Below are positions 32,997-42,447 of a DNA stretch of 64,000 nucleotides, in pieces (position 1 is the first letter of the stretch; the number at the start of each line of letters is the position of its first letter). The position numbers were made by a program, and so were the translations under genes. The DNA comes from Dokdonella_A sp963834755 (lineage in GTDB: Bacteria; Pseudomonadota; Gammaproteobacteria; Xanthomonadales; Rhodanobacteraceae). The stretch lies in contig CAWICQ010000009.1 of NCBI GenBank assembly GCA_963834755.1, positions 248,001 through 312,000 of the forward strand, written 5' to 3'. Below the pieces are notes generated by a model. It did no database searches. It was given only the letters and a program-made list of their open reading frames with translations, and had not been told where the DNA came from.

Positions 32997-34196
32997 ATGA
33001 CGAGCACCCTCTTCACCTCCGAATCGGTATCCGAAGGCCATCCGGACAAGGTCGCCGACCAGATCTCCGACGCCGTGCTCGACGCGATCCTCGCGCAGGA
33101 CAAGCGCGCGCGCGTCGCCTGCGAGACGATGGTCAAGACGGGTGTCGCGATCGTCGCCGGCGAAATCACCACCAGCGCCTGGGTCGACATCGAAAGCATC
33201 ACGCGCAAGGTCATCAACGGCATCGGCTACACCAATTCCGAAGTCGGCTTCGACGGCCACACCTGCGGCGTCTTGAACCTGATCGGCAAGCAGTCGCCGG
33301 ACATCAACCAGGGCGTCGACCGCAAGAATCCGGAAGATCAGGGCGCGGGCGACCAGGGGCTGATGTTCGGCTACGCGACCAACGAGACGCGCGACATGAT
33401 GCCGGCGGCGATCTTCTATTCGCATCGCCTTGTCGAGCAGCAGGCGAAAGTGCGCAAGGCGAAGAAATCGCCGCTGCCGTGGCTGCGCCCGGACGCGAAA
33501 TCGCAAGTCACGCTGCGCTACGAGAACGGCAAGGCCGTCGCGATCGACGCGGTCGTGCTGTCGACGCAGCACGATCCTTCGGTCAAGCAGAAGGACCTCA
33601 AGGAAGGCGTGATGGAGCTCGTGATCAAGCCGATGCTGCCGTCCAAGTGGATCCACAAAGGCACCAAATTCCACATCAACCCGACCGGCAAGTTCGTCGT
33701 CGGCGGACCTGTGGGCGATTGCGGCCTCACCGGCCGCAAGATCATCGTCGACACGTACGGCGGCTGGGCGCGCCACGGCGGCGGCGCGTTTTCGGGCAAG
33801 GATCCGTCGAAGGTCGACCGCTCGGCGGCGTATGCGGCGCGCTATGTCGCCAAGAACATCGTCGCGGCGGGCATTGCGGATCGCTGCGAGATCCAGGTCA
33901 GCTACGCGATCGGCGTGGCGCATCCGACGTCGATCTCGGTGACCACGTTCGGCACCGGCAAGATCAGCGACGAGAAAATCGAAAAACTGATCCGCAGGCA
34001 CTTCGACCTGCGCCCGTACGGCATTCTCAAGATGCTCGACCTCGTGCATCCGATGTATCAGCCGACGGCGTCGTACGGACACTTCGGCCGCACGCCGTAC
34101 ACGGTGAAGCTCGACAGCGGCGAGACGTTCACCGCGTTCTCGTGGGAGAAGACCGACAAGGCAGACCTCTTGCGCGCAGAGGCGAAGCTGAAATAG
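32997..34196 (+). CDS. metK: S-adenosylmethionine synthetase
   Basis: Cytoplasmic enzyme of 399 residues joining methionine and ATP to SAM. Diagnostic strings are FTSESVSEGHPDKVADQISD (N-terminal ATP/methionine site), GAGDQGLMFGYA (the family hexapeptide region) and GGGAFSGKDPSKVDRSAAY (P-loop-like GGGAFSxKD). AAGGA lies upstream. A rho-independent terminator follows, so it is a single-gene unit. It belongs functionally with ahcY and metF 5 to 8 kb downstream. Confidence 0.98.
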   Translation: MTSTLFTSESVSEGHPDKVADQISDAVLDAILAQDKRARVACETMVKTGVAIVAGEITTSAWVDIESITRKVINGIGYTNSEVGFDGHTCGVLNLIGKQSPDINQGVDRKNPEDQGAGDQGLMFGYATNETRDMMPAAIFYSHRLVEQQAKVRKAKKSPLPWLRPDAKSQVTLRYENGKAVAIDAVVLSTQHDPSVKQKDLKEGVMELVIKPMLPSKWIHKGTKFHINPTGKFVVGGPVGDCGLTGRKIIVDTYGGWARHGGGAFSGKDPSKVDRSAAYAARYVAKNIVAAGIADRCEIQVSYAIGVAHPTSISVTTFGTGKISDEKIEKLIRRHFDLRPYGILKMLDLVHPMYQPTASYGHFGRTPYTVKLDSGETFTAFSWEKTDKADLLRAEAKLK

Positions 34197-34220
34197 GTCG
34201 GCGCAAATCTCCTGCCGTAT

Positions 34221-34251
34221 AAAGGCCGCCCCTGGGCGGCCTTTTGTTTTT
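34221..34251 (+). terminator. Rho-independent terminator of metK
   Basis: Perfect stem AAAGGCCGCC (34221-34230) / GGCGGCCTTT (34235-34244) with loop CCTG, followed by TGTTTTTC. It starts 24 bp after the metK stop. Confidence 0.88.
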
Positions 34252-34360
34252 CGGCACGCGCCTTCCTGTCCGCAGCGGAGTTGAAGTAGCCTATCGGCGC
34301 AGTCCCGCATCCGGCCCGCGATCCGCGACCGTTCCGTCGTACTCCCGATCAGGTGACGCC

Positions 34361-35398
34361 ATGTGCAAGACCCGCGCGCTGCTGCGAGCCGCGCTTTTCG
34401 CGATGCTGGCGTTGGTGCTGGCCGGCTCGACGATGGCCGGCGCGGAGCCGCTCGACTCGCCGCTGGAACTGATGTTCGCGCCCGACAACATGCTCGTCGC
34501 CGGTCCGCTGATCGAGATCAATCCGACCGGCCGCATCGTGATCGAGCGCAAGGAAGTGATCGCCGGCAAGGACCGCCCGCCGGAAAAGATCGACGTGCGT
34601 TCGATCACCGACGTGCCAGGCGGCCTCAAAATCGGCGATCGTTACGTCGTCGCGTATTCGCTGTATCGGCGCGATCCGCGCAATCCGGTCGCGATGGCGG
34701 TGAATCCGGATGGCGCGACGGCGCTGGTCAGTCCCGGCATCGAGCCCGCGGTGTTTCGCGATACGCCCGAGATCCGCGCGATCCTGAAGGCCGGACGGAC
34801 CGAGCGCGGTCGCGAATCGCGCGGGCTGCTGGATCTCCTGATCGCCGCGCTTTCGAGCCCCGATCCGCAGCTCCAGAATCTGGCCGGAGGCGAGATCGCG
34901 TTCGAGCCCGAGCTCGGCGAGAAACTGCGCAATCCCGACCGGGCGGCCCTCGAGAAGGCCGTGCGCGACACGCATGAATCTTTACATATGCGAACAATGT
35001 TGCTGGAGGGCGCCGCGCGCCAGCCCAAGACGCTGGGTGACTGGTGGCGCGCGGTCGCGTTGCAGATAGTGACAACTACGCCCGTGGACGGATATTCTGA
35101 TAAGGCTTCGGACCCGGTTACCTTGATCCTGACCGCTTTCGAAGTGCTCGATCGCTACTCGGTGCAGATTCCGCCGGAGACGTTGCAGCGTTGGGTGTGG
35201 AATCCGAATCCGCCGTTGGTCGAGCGCGTGTGCGTGATGTTGCGACGGGAAAGTCCCGAACAGGAGCGGTCGACGATCCAGCGTGCGCTGGCCGACCCCA
35301 AGCTGCCGGGAACGACTCGCAAGTTCCTCAACGATCATCTGCGCCGCCTCGATCGGATCAATGAGCGGGCACGGACGCGGAAGGAAGGAACCGGGTGA
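34361..35398 (+). CDS. Secreted hypothetical protein
   Basis: Protein of 345 residues with a signal peptide (hydrophobic about 8-24, cleavage near AGA-EP). The mature part has no motif I recognise. It starts with a beta-rich region (VIERKEVIAGKDRPPEKIDV, KIGDRYVVAYSLYRRD) and ends in alpha-helical segments, with a repeated RRxxxxxERxRxRK-type basic tail. AGGTGA precedes the ATG. It reads in the same direction as the next gene with 82 bp between them, so they may be co-expressed in the envelope. Confidence 0.8.
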   Translation: MCKTRALLRAALFAMLALVLAGSTMAGAEPLDSPLELMFAPDNMLVAGPLIEINPTGRIVIERKEVIAGKDRPPEKIDVRSITDVPGGLKIGDRYVVAYSLYRRDPRNPVAMAVNPDGATALVSPGIEPAVFRDTPEIRAILKAGRTERGRESRGLLDLLIAALSSPDPQLQNLAGGEIAFEPELGEKLRNPDRAALEKAVRDTHESLHMRTMLLEGAARQPKTLGDWWRAVALQIVTTTPVDGYSDKASDPVTLILTAFEVLDRYSVQIPPETLQRWVWNPNPPLVERVCVMLRRESPEQERSTIQRALADPKLPGTTRKFLNDHLRRLDRINERARTRKEGTG

Positions 35399-35480
35399 TC
35401 GTGATCTCGACAGCGGATTGACGGCCGTCCGCGCTCGAAGCCTCCGTGAGCCGCCATTGTTTCGTTGGGGAGTAACCGAC

Positions 35481-38375
35481 ATGGCTTTGCCGCGTTTCCT
35501 GCCCGCCGCGCTCGGCGTGGCGTCCCTCTGCGCATTCGGCACCGCTGGTGCGGTCACGCCGGATCAGCATCCGACGGTTACCTATGCGAGCCGGCATGAC
35601 GTGTCCGCGCCGATGCGCGACATCGTGCGCAACATGCCGCCGGAAGCGCCGCTGGGCACCGAGCAAGAACCTTTCCTGATTCCCAATATCCTGCTCAAGC
35701 CGAGCGGCATTGCGAATCGCAAGCCGTATCTGCCGGGCATCCAGAGCGCGCCGATCGGCGTGCCGGCGCCGGCGATCGATCTGAGTTGGGAAGGCGTCAG
35801 CGCCGCGACCTCAGGCTGCGGATGTCTGCCGCCCGACACCGAAGGCGATGTCAGCGACCAGCACTACATCCAGTGGGTGAACACGCGCTGGGCCGTTTAC
35901 GACAAGACCGACGGCTCTGTCGTGCAGGGTCCGACGAACGGCAACTCGTTCTGGGTCGGATTCGGCGGCAAATGCGAAACGACGAACGCAGGCGACCCGA
36001 TCACGCTGTGGGATCCGCGCGCGCAGCGCTGGATCATGAGCCAGTTCGTCACCTCGGCGCCGTTCGCGCAGTGCGTCGCGGTGTCGACGACGTCCGATCC
36101 GCTCGGCACGTACAACCGCTACGAGTTCGATTGGACCAACTTCGGCGACTATCCCAAGCTCGCCATCTGGACCGACGACAGCGGCAGCCAGGACGCCTAT
36201 CTCCTCACCACGCATGAGTTCCAGGGCCAGGCCTTCCAGGGCGCCGCGCTGATCGCGCTCGAGCGCGACGCGATGGTCGCCGGCGATCCGACCCCGGCGA
36301 TGGTTCACTTCGGTGGCTACGATGCGTACGGTGTCGAGCCGATCAACCTGGTCGGCCAGATGAACGCGCCGGCCAACGCTTGCGGCGGCTACACGCATTT
36401 CGACGCCGGCACCAGCGACTATCTCTTCTGGGATATCTGCCTGGACTGGACGACGCCGGCGAATACGACGATTTCGGCCAATCCGACGCGCGTCCCCGGC
36501 ACGCCTTTCGTTCCGTACTTCGACGAAGTCCCGCAGCAGGGTTCCCCGAACGGCCTCGATCCGTTCGGCACGCACATCATGTATCGCGCCAATGCGCGCG
36601 CCTTCCCGGCCGACGCGCCGACGCGCATCTCGCTCGTCGTCAATCACGTCGTGCAGGGCGATGTGCAGCAGGGCGGCATCAACTGGGTCCACTTCAACCT
36701 GGACGATCACGGCCAGACATTCACGGTGCCGACACCGCTCGACAAGACGCTGCTCGAAGAAGGCGTGTACGCGCCCGACGCCGAGAATCGCTGGATGGGC
36801 GGCATCGCGATCGACGGCAGCGGCAACATCGGCGTCGGCTTCTCGAAGTCGAGCTCCGATATCCACCCGCAGATCATGATTTCGGGCCGCACGGCCGAAG
36901 ATCCGCCGGGCACGCTCGAGGACGAGCAGAACTGCACCGACGGCATCGGCAACGGCTCGCAGACCAGCTCGAGCGATCGCTGGGGCGACTACTCGGCGAT
37001 GAGCGTCGATCCGGTCGATCAGTGCACGTTCTACTTCACCAACGAGTACTACCCGACCACGACCGGCGCGTCATGGCACACGCGCGTGTGCAGCTTCAAG
37101 TTCGCCAGCTGCGGCCAGCCGGATTACGCGCTGGTTCCGGAAACGGCACCGCGCATTGAGCTCTGCGGTGCGACGACCTCGACGGATCCGGCGTATTCGA
37201 TCCGCGCCGGCGTGTTGAATGGCTTCACCGGTGCGATCAATCTCGCTGCGAACAACGTCCCCGCCGGTGCGACCGCCGATTTCTCGGTCAATCCGATCAA
37301 TGCGCCGGGATCGAGCGTGCTCACGCTGACCGGCGGCGCCGCGCTGCCGTCCGGTGAATACGCAATGACGGTCGACGGTACCAACGGCAGTACCACGCGC
37401 ACCGTCGCGCTGTCGCTTGGTGTCTCGGCGAATGCGCCGCCGGCCGTGACGCTGCTGACTCCGGTCGATGCGGCGGCGGGCGTCAAGGTGCGTCCGCTCC
37501 TCACCTGGGGCAACGGCACCGGCGACACGATCTTCGCCGACGGATTCGACGGCGGCCCACAGCCGCCTCCGGGCGGATCGACCGACGCGCTGAGTTACAC
37601 GGTCGATGTGGCCACGGATTCCGCGTTCACCAACATCGTCACCAGCGCCACCGTGGAGACGACATCATGGGCGGTCGACGTCATCCTCGACGCGACCACG
37701 ACGTACTACTGGCGCGTGACGCCGCACAACTACTGCGGCGATGGTGCGGTTTCCGCGACGTTCTCGTTCACGACCGGCGTTCCGGGCGAGTGTCCGTCGG
37801 GCACGTCCTCGACGACGCTCTATCAGGACGACTTCGAAAGTGGCGTCAACGGCTGGACCGCCGGCGGTACCGGCGCGACGGGCTGGACCCAGGGCACACC
37901 GCCCGGAGGCACCGGCATGACCACGACCGTGTGGCAGGTTCCGGACAACACGACCACCAGCGATCGCACGCTGGATACGCCGGTGATCGCGCTGCCTTCC
38001 TCGGCGGTCTCGGTGATCCTCTCGTTCGATGCGTACCACAAGTCCGAGCAAAACGGACCGGGCGCGTGCTGGGATCTTTCCTCGATGGAAACCAGCACGG
38101 ACGGCACCACGTTCAACTACCTCGACGGTACGCACTTCTTCACCGACCCGTACAACGGTGCCGGCTCGAACGACACGCCGGTCGGCAGTCGCGAAGGCTG
38201 GTGCTATCCGGGTCCGGCCGGCCAGTCCGCGCCGACGCATTCGATCGTCGATCTGGACAGCTTCATCGGCCAGAGCATCCAGTTGCGTTATCGGATGACG
38301 ACCGACTCGAACACGGCGGCGTCTGCGCCGAATGGCTTGCTCATCGACAATTTCAAGGTCGAAGTTTGCCAGTAA
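35481..38375 (+). CDS. Large secreted protein with internal FADGFD motif and jelly-roll C-terminus
   Basis: Secreted protein of 964 residues with a signal peptide (1-24). The first 560 residues form a Trp/Asp-rich, propeller-like domain of unknown family (GCGCLPPDTEGDVSDQHYIQ, TLWDPRAQRWIMSQ). An Ig/fibronectin-like region then contains TIFADGFDGG (near residue 685), the motif that ends other secreted proteins here, but in an internal position. A jelly-roll-like module closes the protein (LYQDDFESGVNGWT). GGGGAG precedes the ATG. A strong terminator follows. Function unknown; a role in adhesion or extracellular degradation is only a guess. Confidence 0.85.
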   Translation: MALPRFLPAALGVASLCAFGTAGAVTPDQHPTVTYASRHDVSAPMRDIVRNMPPEAPLGTEQEPFLIPNILLKPSGIANRKPYLPGIQSAPIGVPAPAIDLSWEGVSAATSGCGCLPPDTEGDVSDQHYIQWVNTRWAVYDKTDGSVVQGPTNGNSFWVGFGGKCETTNAGDPITLWDPRAQRWIMSQFVTSAPFAQCVAVSTTSDPLGTYNRYEFDWTNFGDYPKLAIWTDDSGSQDAYLLTTHEFQGQAFQGAALIALERDAMVAGDPTPAMVHFGGYDAYGVEPINLVGQMNAPANACGGYTHFDAGTSDYLFWDICLDWTTPANTTISANPTRVPGTPFVPYFDEVPQQGSPNGLDPFGTHIMYRANARAFPADAPTRISLVVNHVVQGDVQQGGINWVHFNLDDHGQTFTVPTPLDKTLLEEGVYAPDAENRWMGGIAIDGSGNIGVGFSKSSSDIHPQIMISGRTAEDPPGTLEDEQNCTDGIGNGSQTSSSDRWGDYSAMSVDPVDQCTFYFTNEYYPTTTGASWHTRVCSFKFASCGQPDYALVPETAPRIELCGATTSTDPAYSIRAGVLNGFTGAINLAANNVPAGATADFSVNPINAPGSSVLTLTGGAALPSGEYAMTVDGTNGSTTRTVALSLGVSANAPPAVTLLTPVDAAAGVKVRPLLTWGNGTGDTIFADGFDGGPQPPPGGSTDALSYTVDVATDSAFTNIVTSATVETTSWAVDVILDATTTYYWRVTPHNYCGDGAVSATFSFTTGVPGECPSGTSSTTLYQDDFESGVNGWTAGGTGATGWTQGTPPGGTGMTTTVWQVPDNTTTSDRTLDTPVIALPSSAVSVILSFDAYHKSEQNGPGACWDLSSMETSTDGTTFNYLDGTHFFTDPYNGAGSNDTPVGSREGWCYPGPAGQSAPTHSIVDLDSFIGQSIQLRYRMTTDSNTAASAPNGLLIDNFKVEVCQ

Positions 38376-38403
38376 TCCTTAAGGGTTATTTTTGAAAAGA
38401 TGC

Positions 38404-38435
38404 GCCGCCGTCCTTCGGGACGGCGGCTTTTTTTT
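38404..38435 (+). terminator. Rho-independent terminator after the large secreted protein
   Basis: Perfect stem GCCGCCGTCC (38404-38413) / GGACGGCGGC (38418-38427), loop TTCG, then eight T residues. Confidence 0.93.
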
Positions 38436-38468
38436 GGCTTTGTTCTCGGGGTCTTTTGTGTTTAGGCT

Positions 38469-39140
38469 TCGCGAAAACCGACTCACGTCCCTGTGTGGTT
38501 TCGTCCGCCTTCCTGGCGGCCGAGTCACTTTCTCTTGCTTGCCCAAGAGAAAGTAACCAAAGAGAAGGCACCCACACGGCCGCGGTCGCCGGGCGTCAGC
38601 CCGGCGCCTACGCGAGGCCGCTCCGGAGGTTCGCTGACGGCACGTCCGTGTGCCGACAGCGAACGCGCGCGCCTCGTGCGCGCGCCCCTTCGGGCTTTTT
38701 CCTACGCGACCTCGCCGCGGCCGAGAGGGACCCGTAGGAGCAAAGCGCGGCCGTTCCTGGCCGCAGAAGCCAAAGCCGTGCTCGCAGGCGCGTGAGCATT
38801 TGCTCTGGCTCCGCTCTTGACCTCGGTTCCCTCTGTGGCGCGGCGAAGGGCGGACGGAACAGGCCCGCGTGCGCCGCACGCGGGTGAGCGCGAGGGACCG
38901 CGCTCATTTCGCTGCAGGGCAGGATGCCCTGTCAGCGAAACCCCGGCCGCCCGTAGCGCACCGGCGCACAGCGCCGGCGCGACACCGAGGGTGTGTTCTC
39001 TTTGGTTACTTTCTCTTGCACAAGCAAGAGAAAGTGACTCGGCCGCCAGGAAGGCGGACGAAACCACACAAGGACGTGAAGCGGTTTTCGCGATGGCGAG
39101 CGGAAAAACACACGGACGTGAGTCGGTTATCGCGAAATCC
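38469..39140. repeat. Non-coding element with 105-bp inverted repeats
   Basis: Left arm 38469-38573 and right arm 38989-39093 are inverted copies differing at about 7 of 105 positions by eye. Each arm holds its own hairpin, ACTTTCTCTTG/CAAGAGAAAGT. A third partial copy of the arm end lies at 39104-39140. The 415 bp between the arms are very GC-rich and full of smaller palindromes (such as GCGCGCGCCTCGTGCGCGCGC). Short open frames through it have no start signals and are not credible. The element fills the 820-bp gap before ahcY. Confidence 0.85.
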
Positions 39141-39258
39141 AACCAAGTCCCAAGGCGCCAACAATCAACCTCTCAAGCGCAAGTGAAAACCCGAACCCGA
39201 ACCAACACCACCCATCCCACCCAACCCTCCCCTTGAAGGTGAGGCCTAAACAACCCGA

Positions 39259-39290
39259 TATATCGCTTCATCGCGAATAAGCGATATAAT
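39259..39290 (+). promoter_or_regulatory. ahcY promoter with 10-bp perfect inverted repeat
   Basis: TATATCGCTT (39259-39268) and AAGCGATATA (39279-39288) are exact inverted copies 10 bases apart. The second arm overlaps a perfect -10 box, TATAAT (39285-39290). A repressor bound here would block RNA polymerase. No good -35 box is present. This control would act in addition to the riboswitch that follows. Confidence 0.7.
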
Positions 39291-39302
39291 CCCCACCCCG
39301 CC

Positions 39303-39388
39303 CGCCAAGGGGCGCTGCGACCACGTAACCTGCGGCCCAGCCGCGGGGCCCGCACCCCCGTGCGATGCAACCGTGGCCAGGCTTGGCC
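39303..39388 (+). ncRNA. S-adenosylhomocysteine (SAH) riboswitch
   Basis: Leader RNA of ahcY. The outer stem is GCCAAG (39304-39309) with CTTGGC (39382-39387). Conserved core pieces GGGGCGCTGCGACC and GCGATGCAACC...GGCCAGGC match the SAH riboswitch consensus as I know it, and the element is in its usual place before ahcY. SAH binding is expected to raise ahcY expression when SAH accumulates. It starts about 13 bp after the -10 box. Confidence 0.88.
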
Positions 39389-39431
39389 GGCATCCCGTTC
39401 AACGGCGCCCGTTCAATTGGAGAAGTCATCC

Positions 39432-40862
39432 ATGAACGCTGTCGTCAGGAATTCACCGCCGCAGGACTTCAAAGTCCGCGATCTCGCTCTCGCCGACCTC
39501 GGTCGCAAGCGCATCCGCATGGCCGAGGAGGAAATGCCCGGCCTGATGTCGATCCGCGCCAAGTACGCGCCGCAGAAACCGCTGAAGGGCGTGCGCGTGA
39601 CGGGTTCCTTGCACATGACCAAGGAAACCGCGGTGCTCATCGAAACACTCGGCGCGCTCGGTGCTTCGGTGCGCTGGGCGTCGTGCAATATTTTCTCGAC
39701 GCAGGATGACGCCGCCGCCGCGATCGCTGCGAGCGGCGTGCCGGTGTTCGCGTGGAAAGGCGAGACGCTGGAAGAATATTGGGATTGCACGCTCGATGCG
39801 CTGACGCATCCCGGCAACAAAGGTCCCGAGCTCGTCGTCGACGACGGCGGCGACGTGACGCTCCTGATCCACAAGGGCGCGCAGATGGAAGACGGCGACA
39901 ACTGGGTCAACACGCCGGCGGCGAATCACGAAGAGCAGGTCATCAAGAATCTCCTCAAGCGCACGCAGAAGGAGCGCCCCGGATTCTGGAAGCAGGTCGC
40001 GAAGGACTGGCGCGGCGTTTCCGAGGAAACGACGACCGGCGTGCACCGCCTCTACCAGATGAAGCAAGAAGGCAAGCTACTGGTGCCGGCGATCAACGTC
40101 AACGATTCGGTGACCAAGTCGAAGTTCGACAATCTCTACGGTTGTCGCGAGTCGCTCGCCGACGGCATCAAGCGCGCGACCGATCTGATGGTCGCCGGAA
40201 AAGTTGCAGTAGTCTGCGGCTACGGCGATGTCGGCAAGGGCTGCGCGCATTCGCTGAAAGGATTCGGCGCGCGCGTGATCGTCACCGAGATCGATCCGAT
40301 CAACGCGTTGCAGGCCGCGATGGAAGGCTTCGAAGTGACGACGGTCGAGGACACGCTCGGCCGCGCCGACATCTACGTCACGACGACCGGCAACAAGGAC
40401 GTGATCACCTTCGAGCACATGCAGCGCATGAAGCACGACGCGCTCGTCTGCAACATCGGCCATTTCGACAACGAAATCCAGATCGATCGCCTCAACGCCG
40501 CCAAGGACGTCAAGCGCGACACCATCAAGCCGCAGGTCGACCGCTACGATTTTCCCGACGGTCATTCGATCTACGTGCTCGCCGAAGGCCGTCTCGTCAA
40601 CCTCGGCTGCGCGCATGGCCATCCGAGCTTCGTGATGTCGAATTCATTCTCGAACCAGACGCTCGCGCAGATTGATCTGTGGACGAACAAGGACAAGTAC
40701 GAAAGGGACGTCTATCGCCTGTCGAAGAAACTCGACGAGGAAGTCGCACGACTGCATCTCGACAAGATCGGCGTGAAGCTGACCAGGCTCACGGCCGAGC
40801 AGGCGGCGTATCTTGGCGTGCCGGTCGAAGGGCCATACAAGGCCGAGCACTACCGCTACTGA
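39432..40862 (+). CDS. ahcY: Adenosylhomocysteinase (SAH hydrolase)
   Basis: NAD-dependent enzyme of 476 residues splitting S-adenosylhomocysteine into adenosine and homocysteine. NAD site: VAGKVAVVCGYGDVGKGCAH. Catalytic region: NVNDSVTKSKFDNLYGCRES (Lys and Asp). The C-terminus KAEHYRY is the family's invariant tail, whose Lys-Tyr reaches the neighbouring subunit's NAD. GGAGAAG precedes the ATG at 39432. It is controlled by the SAH riboswitch and probably by the palindrome at its promoter. metF follows 85 bp later in the same direction. Confidence 0.98.
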   Translation: MNAVVRNSPPQDFKVRDLALADLGRKRIRMAEEEMPGLMSIRAKYAPQKPLKGVRVTGSLHMTKETAVLIETLGALGASVRWASCNIFSTQDDAAAAIAASGVPVFAWKGETLEEYWDCTLDALTHPGNKGPELVVDDGGDVTLLIHKGAQMEDGDNWVNTPAANHEEQVIKNLLKRTQKERPGFWKQVAKDWRGVSEETTTGVHRLYQMKQEGKLLVPAINVNDSVTKSKFDNLYGCRESLADGIKRATDLMVAGKVAVVCGYGDVGKGCAHSLKGFGARVIVTEIDPINALQAAMEGFEVTTVEDTLGRADIYVTTTGNKDVITFEHMQRMKHDALVCNIGHFDNEIQIDRLNAAKDVKRDTIKPQVDRYDFPDGHSIYVLAEGRLVNLGCAHGHPSFVMSNSFSNQTLAQIDLWTNKDKYERDVYRLSKKLDEEVARLHLDKIGVKLTRLTAEQAAYLGVPVEGPYKAEHYRY

Positions 40863-40947
40863 TTGGCGCGCTTGCGAAACGGGCGGACGAGCGTCCGTCC
40901 GTTTCGCGACATGCAGACGTCGGCCCCTCCTTTCCGGAAATCAGCGC

Positions 40948-41772
40948 GTGATCCCGATCAGTTTCGAGTTCTTTCCGCCCAAGACCGACGAGCAGCGCGA
41001 GACGCTGGAAAAAGCGCTGCCGAAATTGAAGGCGCGCACTCCCGAATACGTCAGCGTCACGTTCGGCGCCGGCGGCTCGACGCTAAGCTACACACCGGAA
41101 ACGATCCGCCACCTGCGGCAAACGCACGCGCTCGAAGCCGCGCCGCACATCTCGTGCATGGGCGGTTCGCGCGAGGAAATCCGCTCGCTGCTCAAGCGCT
41201 ATCGCGAAATGGGTTGCACGCGACTGGTCGCGCTCCGCGGCGACATGCCGTCGGGCATGGCAACTCTCGGAGAGATCCGCCACGCGTCCGATCTGGTCGC
41301 GTTCGTGCGCGACGAGACCGGCGATCATTTTCACATCGAAGTCGCCTGCTATCCCGAAGTGCATCCGCAATCGGACGATTCGCGCGCGGACATCAAGCAC
41401 TTCAAGACCAAGATCGACGCCGGCGCGAATGGCGCGATCACGCAATATTTCTACAACGCCGATGCGTATTTCCACTTCGTCGATGCGGCACGCAAGGCCG
41501 GCATCGATGTGCCGATCGTGCCCGGCGTCATGCCGATCGCAAACTTCACGCAACTGAAGCGCTTCTCCGATCTCTGCGGCGCGGAGATTCCGCGCTGGCT
41601 CGCCAAGCGGCTCGCAGCGCTCGGCGACGACGTCGAATCGATCCGCGAATTCGCCGCCGACGTCGTCGGCGATCTCTGCAACCGGCTCATCGCAGGCGGC
41701 GCGCCGGGCCTGCATTTCTACACGCTCAATCGCGCGAAGGCGACGCTCGCGGTCATCGAGCGGATGCGCTGA
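40948..41772 (+). CDS. metF: 5,10-methylenetetrahydrofolate reductase
   Basis: FAD enzyme of 274 residues that makes 5-methyl-tetrahydrofolate for homocysteine remethylation. Family strings are SFEFFPPKTDEQRETLE (N-terminal catalytic Glu), VSVTFGAGGSTL, LVALRGDMP and ITQYFYNADAYFHF. It starts with GTG at 40948; GGAAA lies upstream. It is probably co-transcribed with ahcY, which would place metF under the same SAH-responsive leader. Confidence 0.95.
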   Translation: MIPISFEFFPPKTDEQRETLEKALPKLKARTPEYVSVTFGAGGSTLSYTPETIRHLRQTHALEAAPHISCMGGSREEIRSLLKRYREMGCTRLVALRGDMPSGMATLGEIRHASDLVAFVRDETGDHFHIEVACYPEVHPQSDDSRADIKHFKTKIDAGANGAITQYFYNADAYFHFVDAARKAGIDVPIVPGVMPIANFTQLKRFSDLCGAEIPRWLAKRLAALGDDVESIREFAADVVGDLCNRLIAGGAPGLHFYTLNRAKATLAVIERMR

Positions 41773-41811
41773 GGCAGGCGCGGTACAGCTTGCGGCCACT
41801 ACGCTTCGCCC

Positions 41812-42357
41812 GTGCGCGCCGCCCTCCCCAGTCTCGTTCTCCTCTTCGTCCTCGCAGCGCCGAGCGTCGCGCAAACAGAGAACGGACAGACTGTGCATCG
41901 CTGCATCGGCGGACACGGCGAGATTGTATTTTCTGGTGTCGCGTGCAGCGCTGCGGAAGTTGGCGGTACGGAGGTCCGCGCCGATCCGCGTCCATCGTCG
42001 TCGCCCGCGACCGATGCCGCTTCCGCCGTTGCGATGACATGTCCGCGTTCTCCCGCCGAGCTGCGCGACCTCTTTGCCAATGCGCTGTCCCGGCGAGATA
42101 CGAACGCGATCACAAGCCTCGTTCGATGGGAAGGCGTGGGCGGCACCGAAGCGCACGAGCGCCTCAAGGAAATCGCCGAGCTCGGCCAGCGGCCGCTGAT
42201 CGGCGTGGAGCTCGATACCGATACGAGCTTTGCCAAAGACGTGCCCGAACCTTCCGGCACGCTGACTGTCCGTACCGGTAGCACGAGCTACGGCGGGCCG
42301 CGCGAGCGCGAATTCCGCATCGGTGTCGGCGGCGGCTGCTACTGGCTCGATTGGTAA
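41812..42357 (+). CDS. Secreted protein with DUF4124-like N-terminus
   Basis: Protein of 181 residues, signal peptide 1-20. After it comes a short DUF4124-like segment, VHRCIGGHGEIVFSGVACS, with the two usual cysteines. The rest is a small alpha/beta region (about 70-181, ending in GGCYWLDW) of unknown function. GTG start at 41812, 39 bp after metF; no clear ribosome binding site. Likely periplasmic. Confidence 0.75.
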   Translation: MRAALPSLVLLFVLAAPSVAQTENGQTVHRCIGGHGEIVFSGVACSAAEVGGTEVRADPRPSSSPATDAASAVAMTCPRSPAELRDLFANALSRRDTNAITSLVRWEGVGGTEAHERLKEIAELGQRPLIGVELDTDTSFAKDVPEPSGTLTVRTGSTSYGGPREREFRIGVGGGCYWLDW

Positions 42358-42447
42358 CGGCGCGGCATCAGCAAGAGCACGCTGCATTGCTCCGGCCGGC
42401 CCGGCGCCGGCTGCTATCATTCGAATTCCCGCGCAGGAATTCCGGCG

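Noticed and set aside
38456..39236. Several overlapping frames of 60-170 codons in the inverted-repeat element
   Set aside because: They are present on both strands, mirror the repeat arms, and lack ribosome binding sites. Similar spurious frames are often annotated in related genomes.
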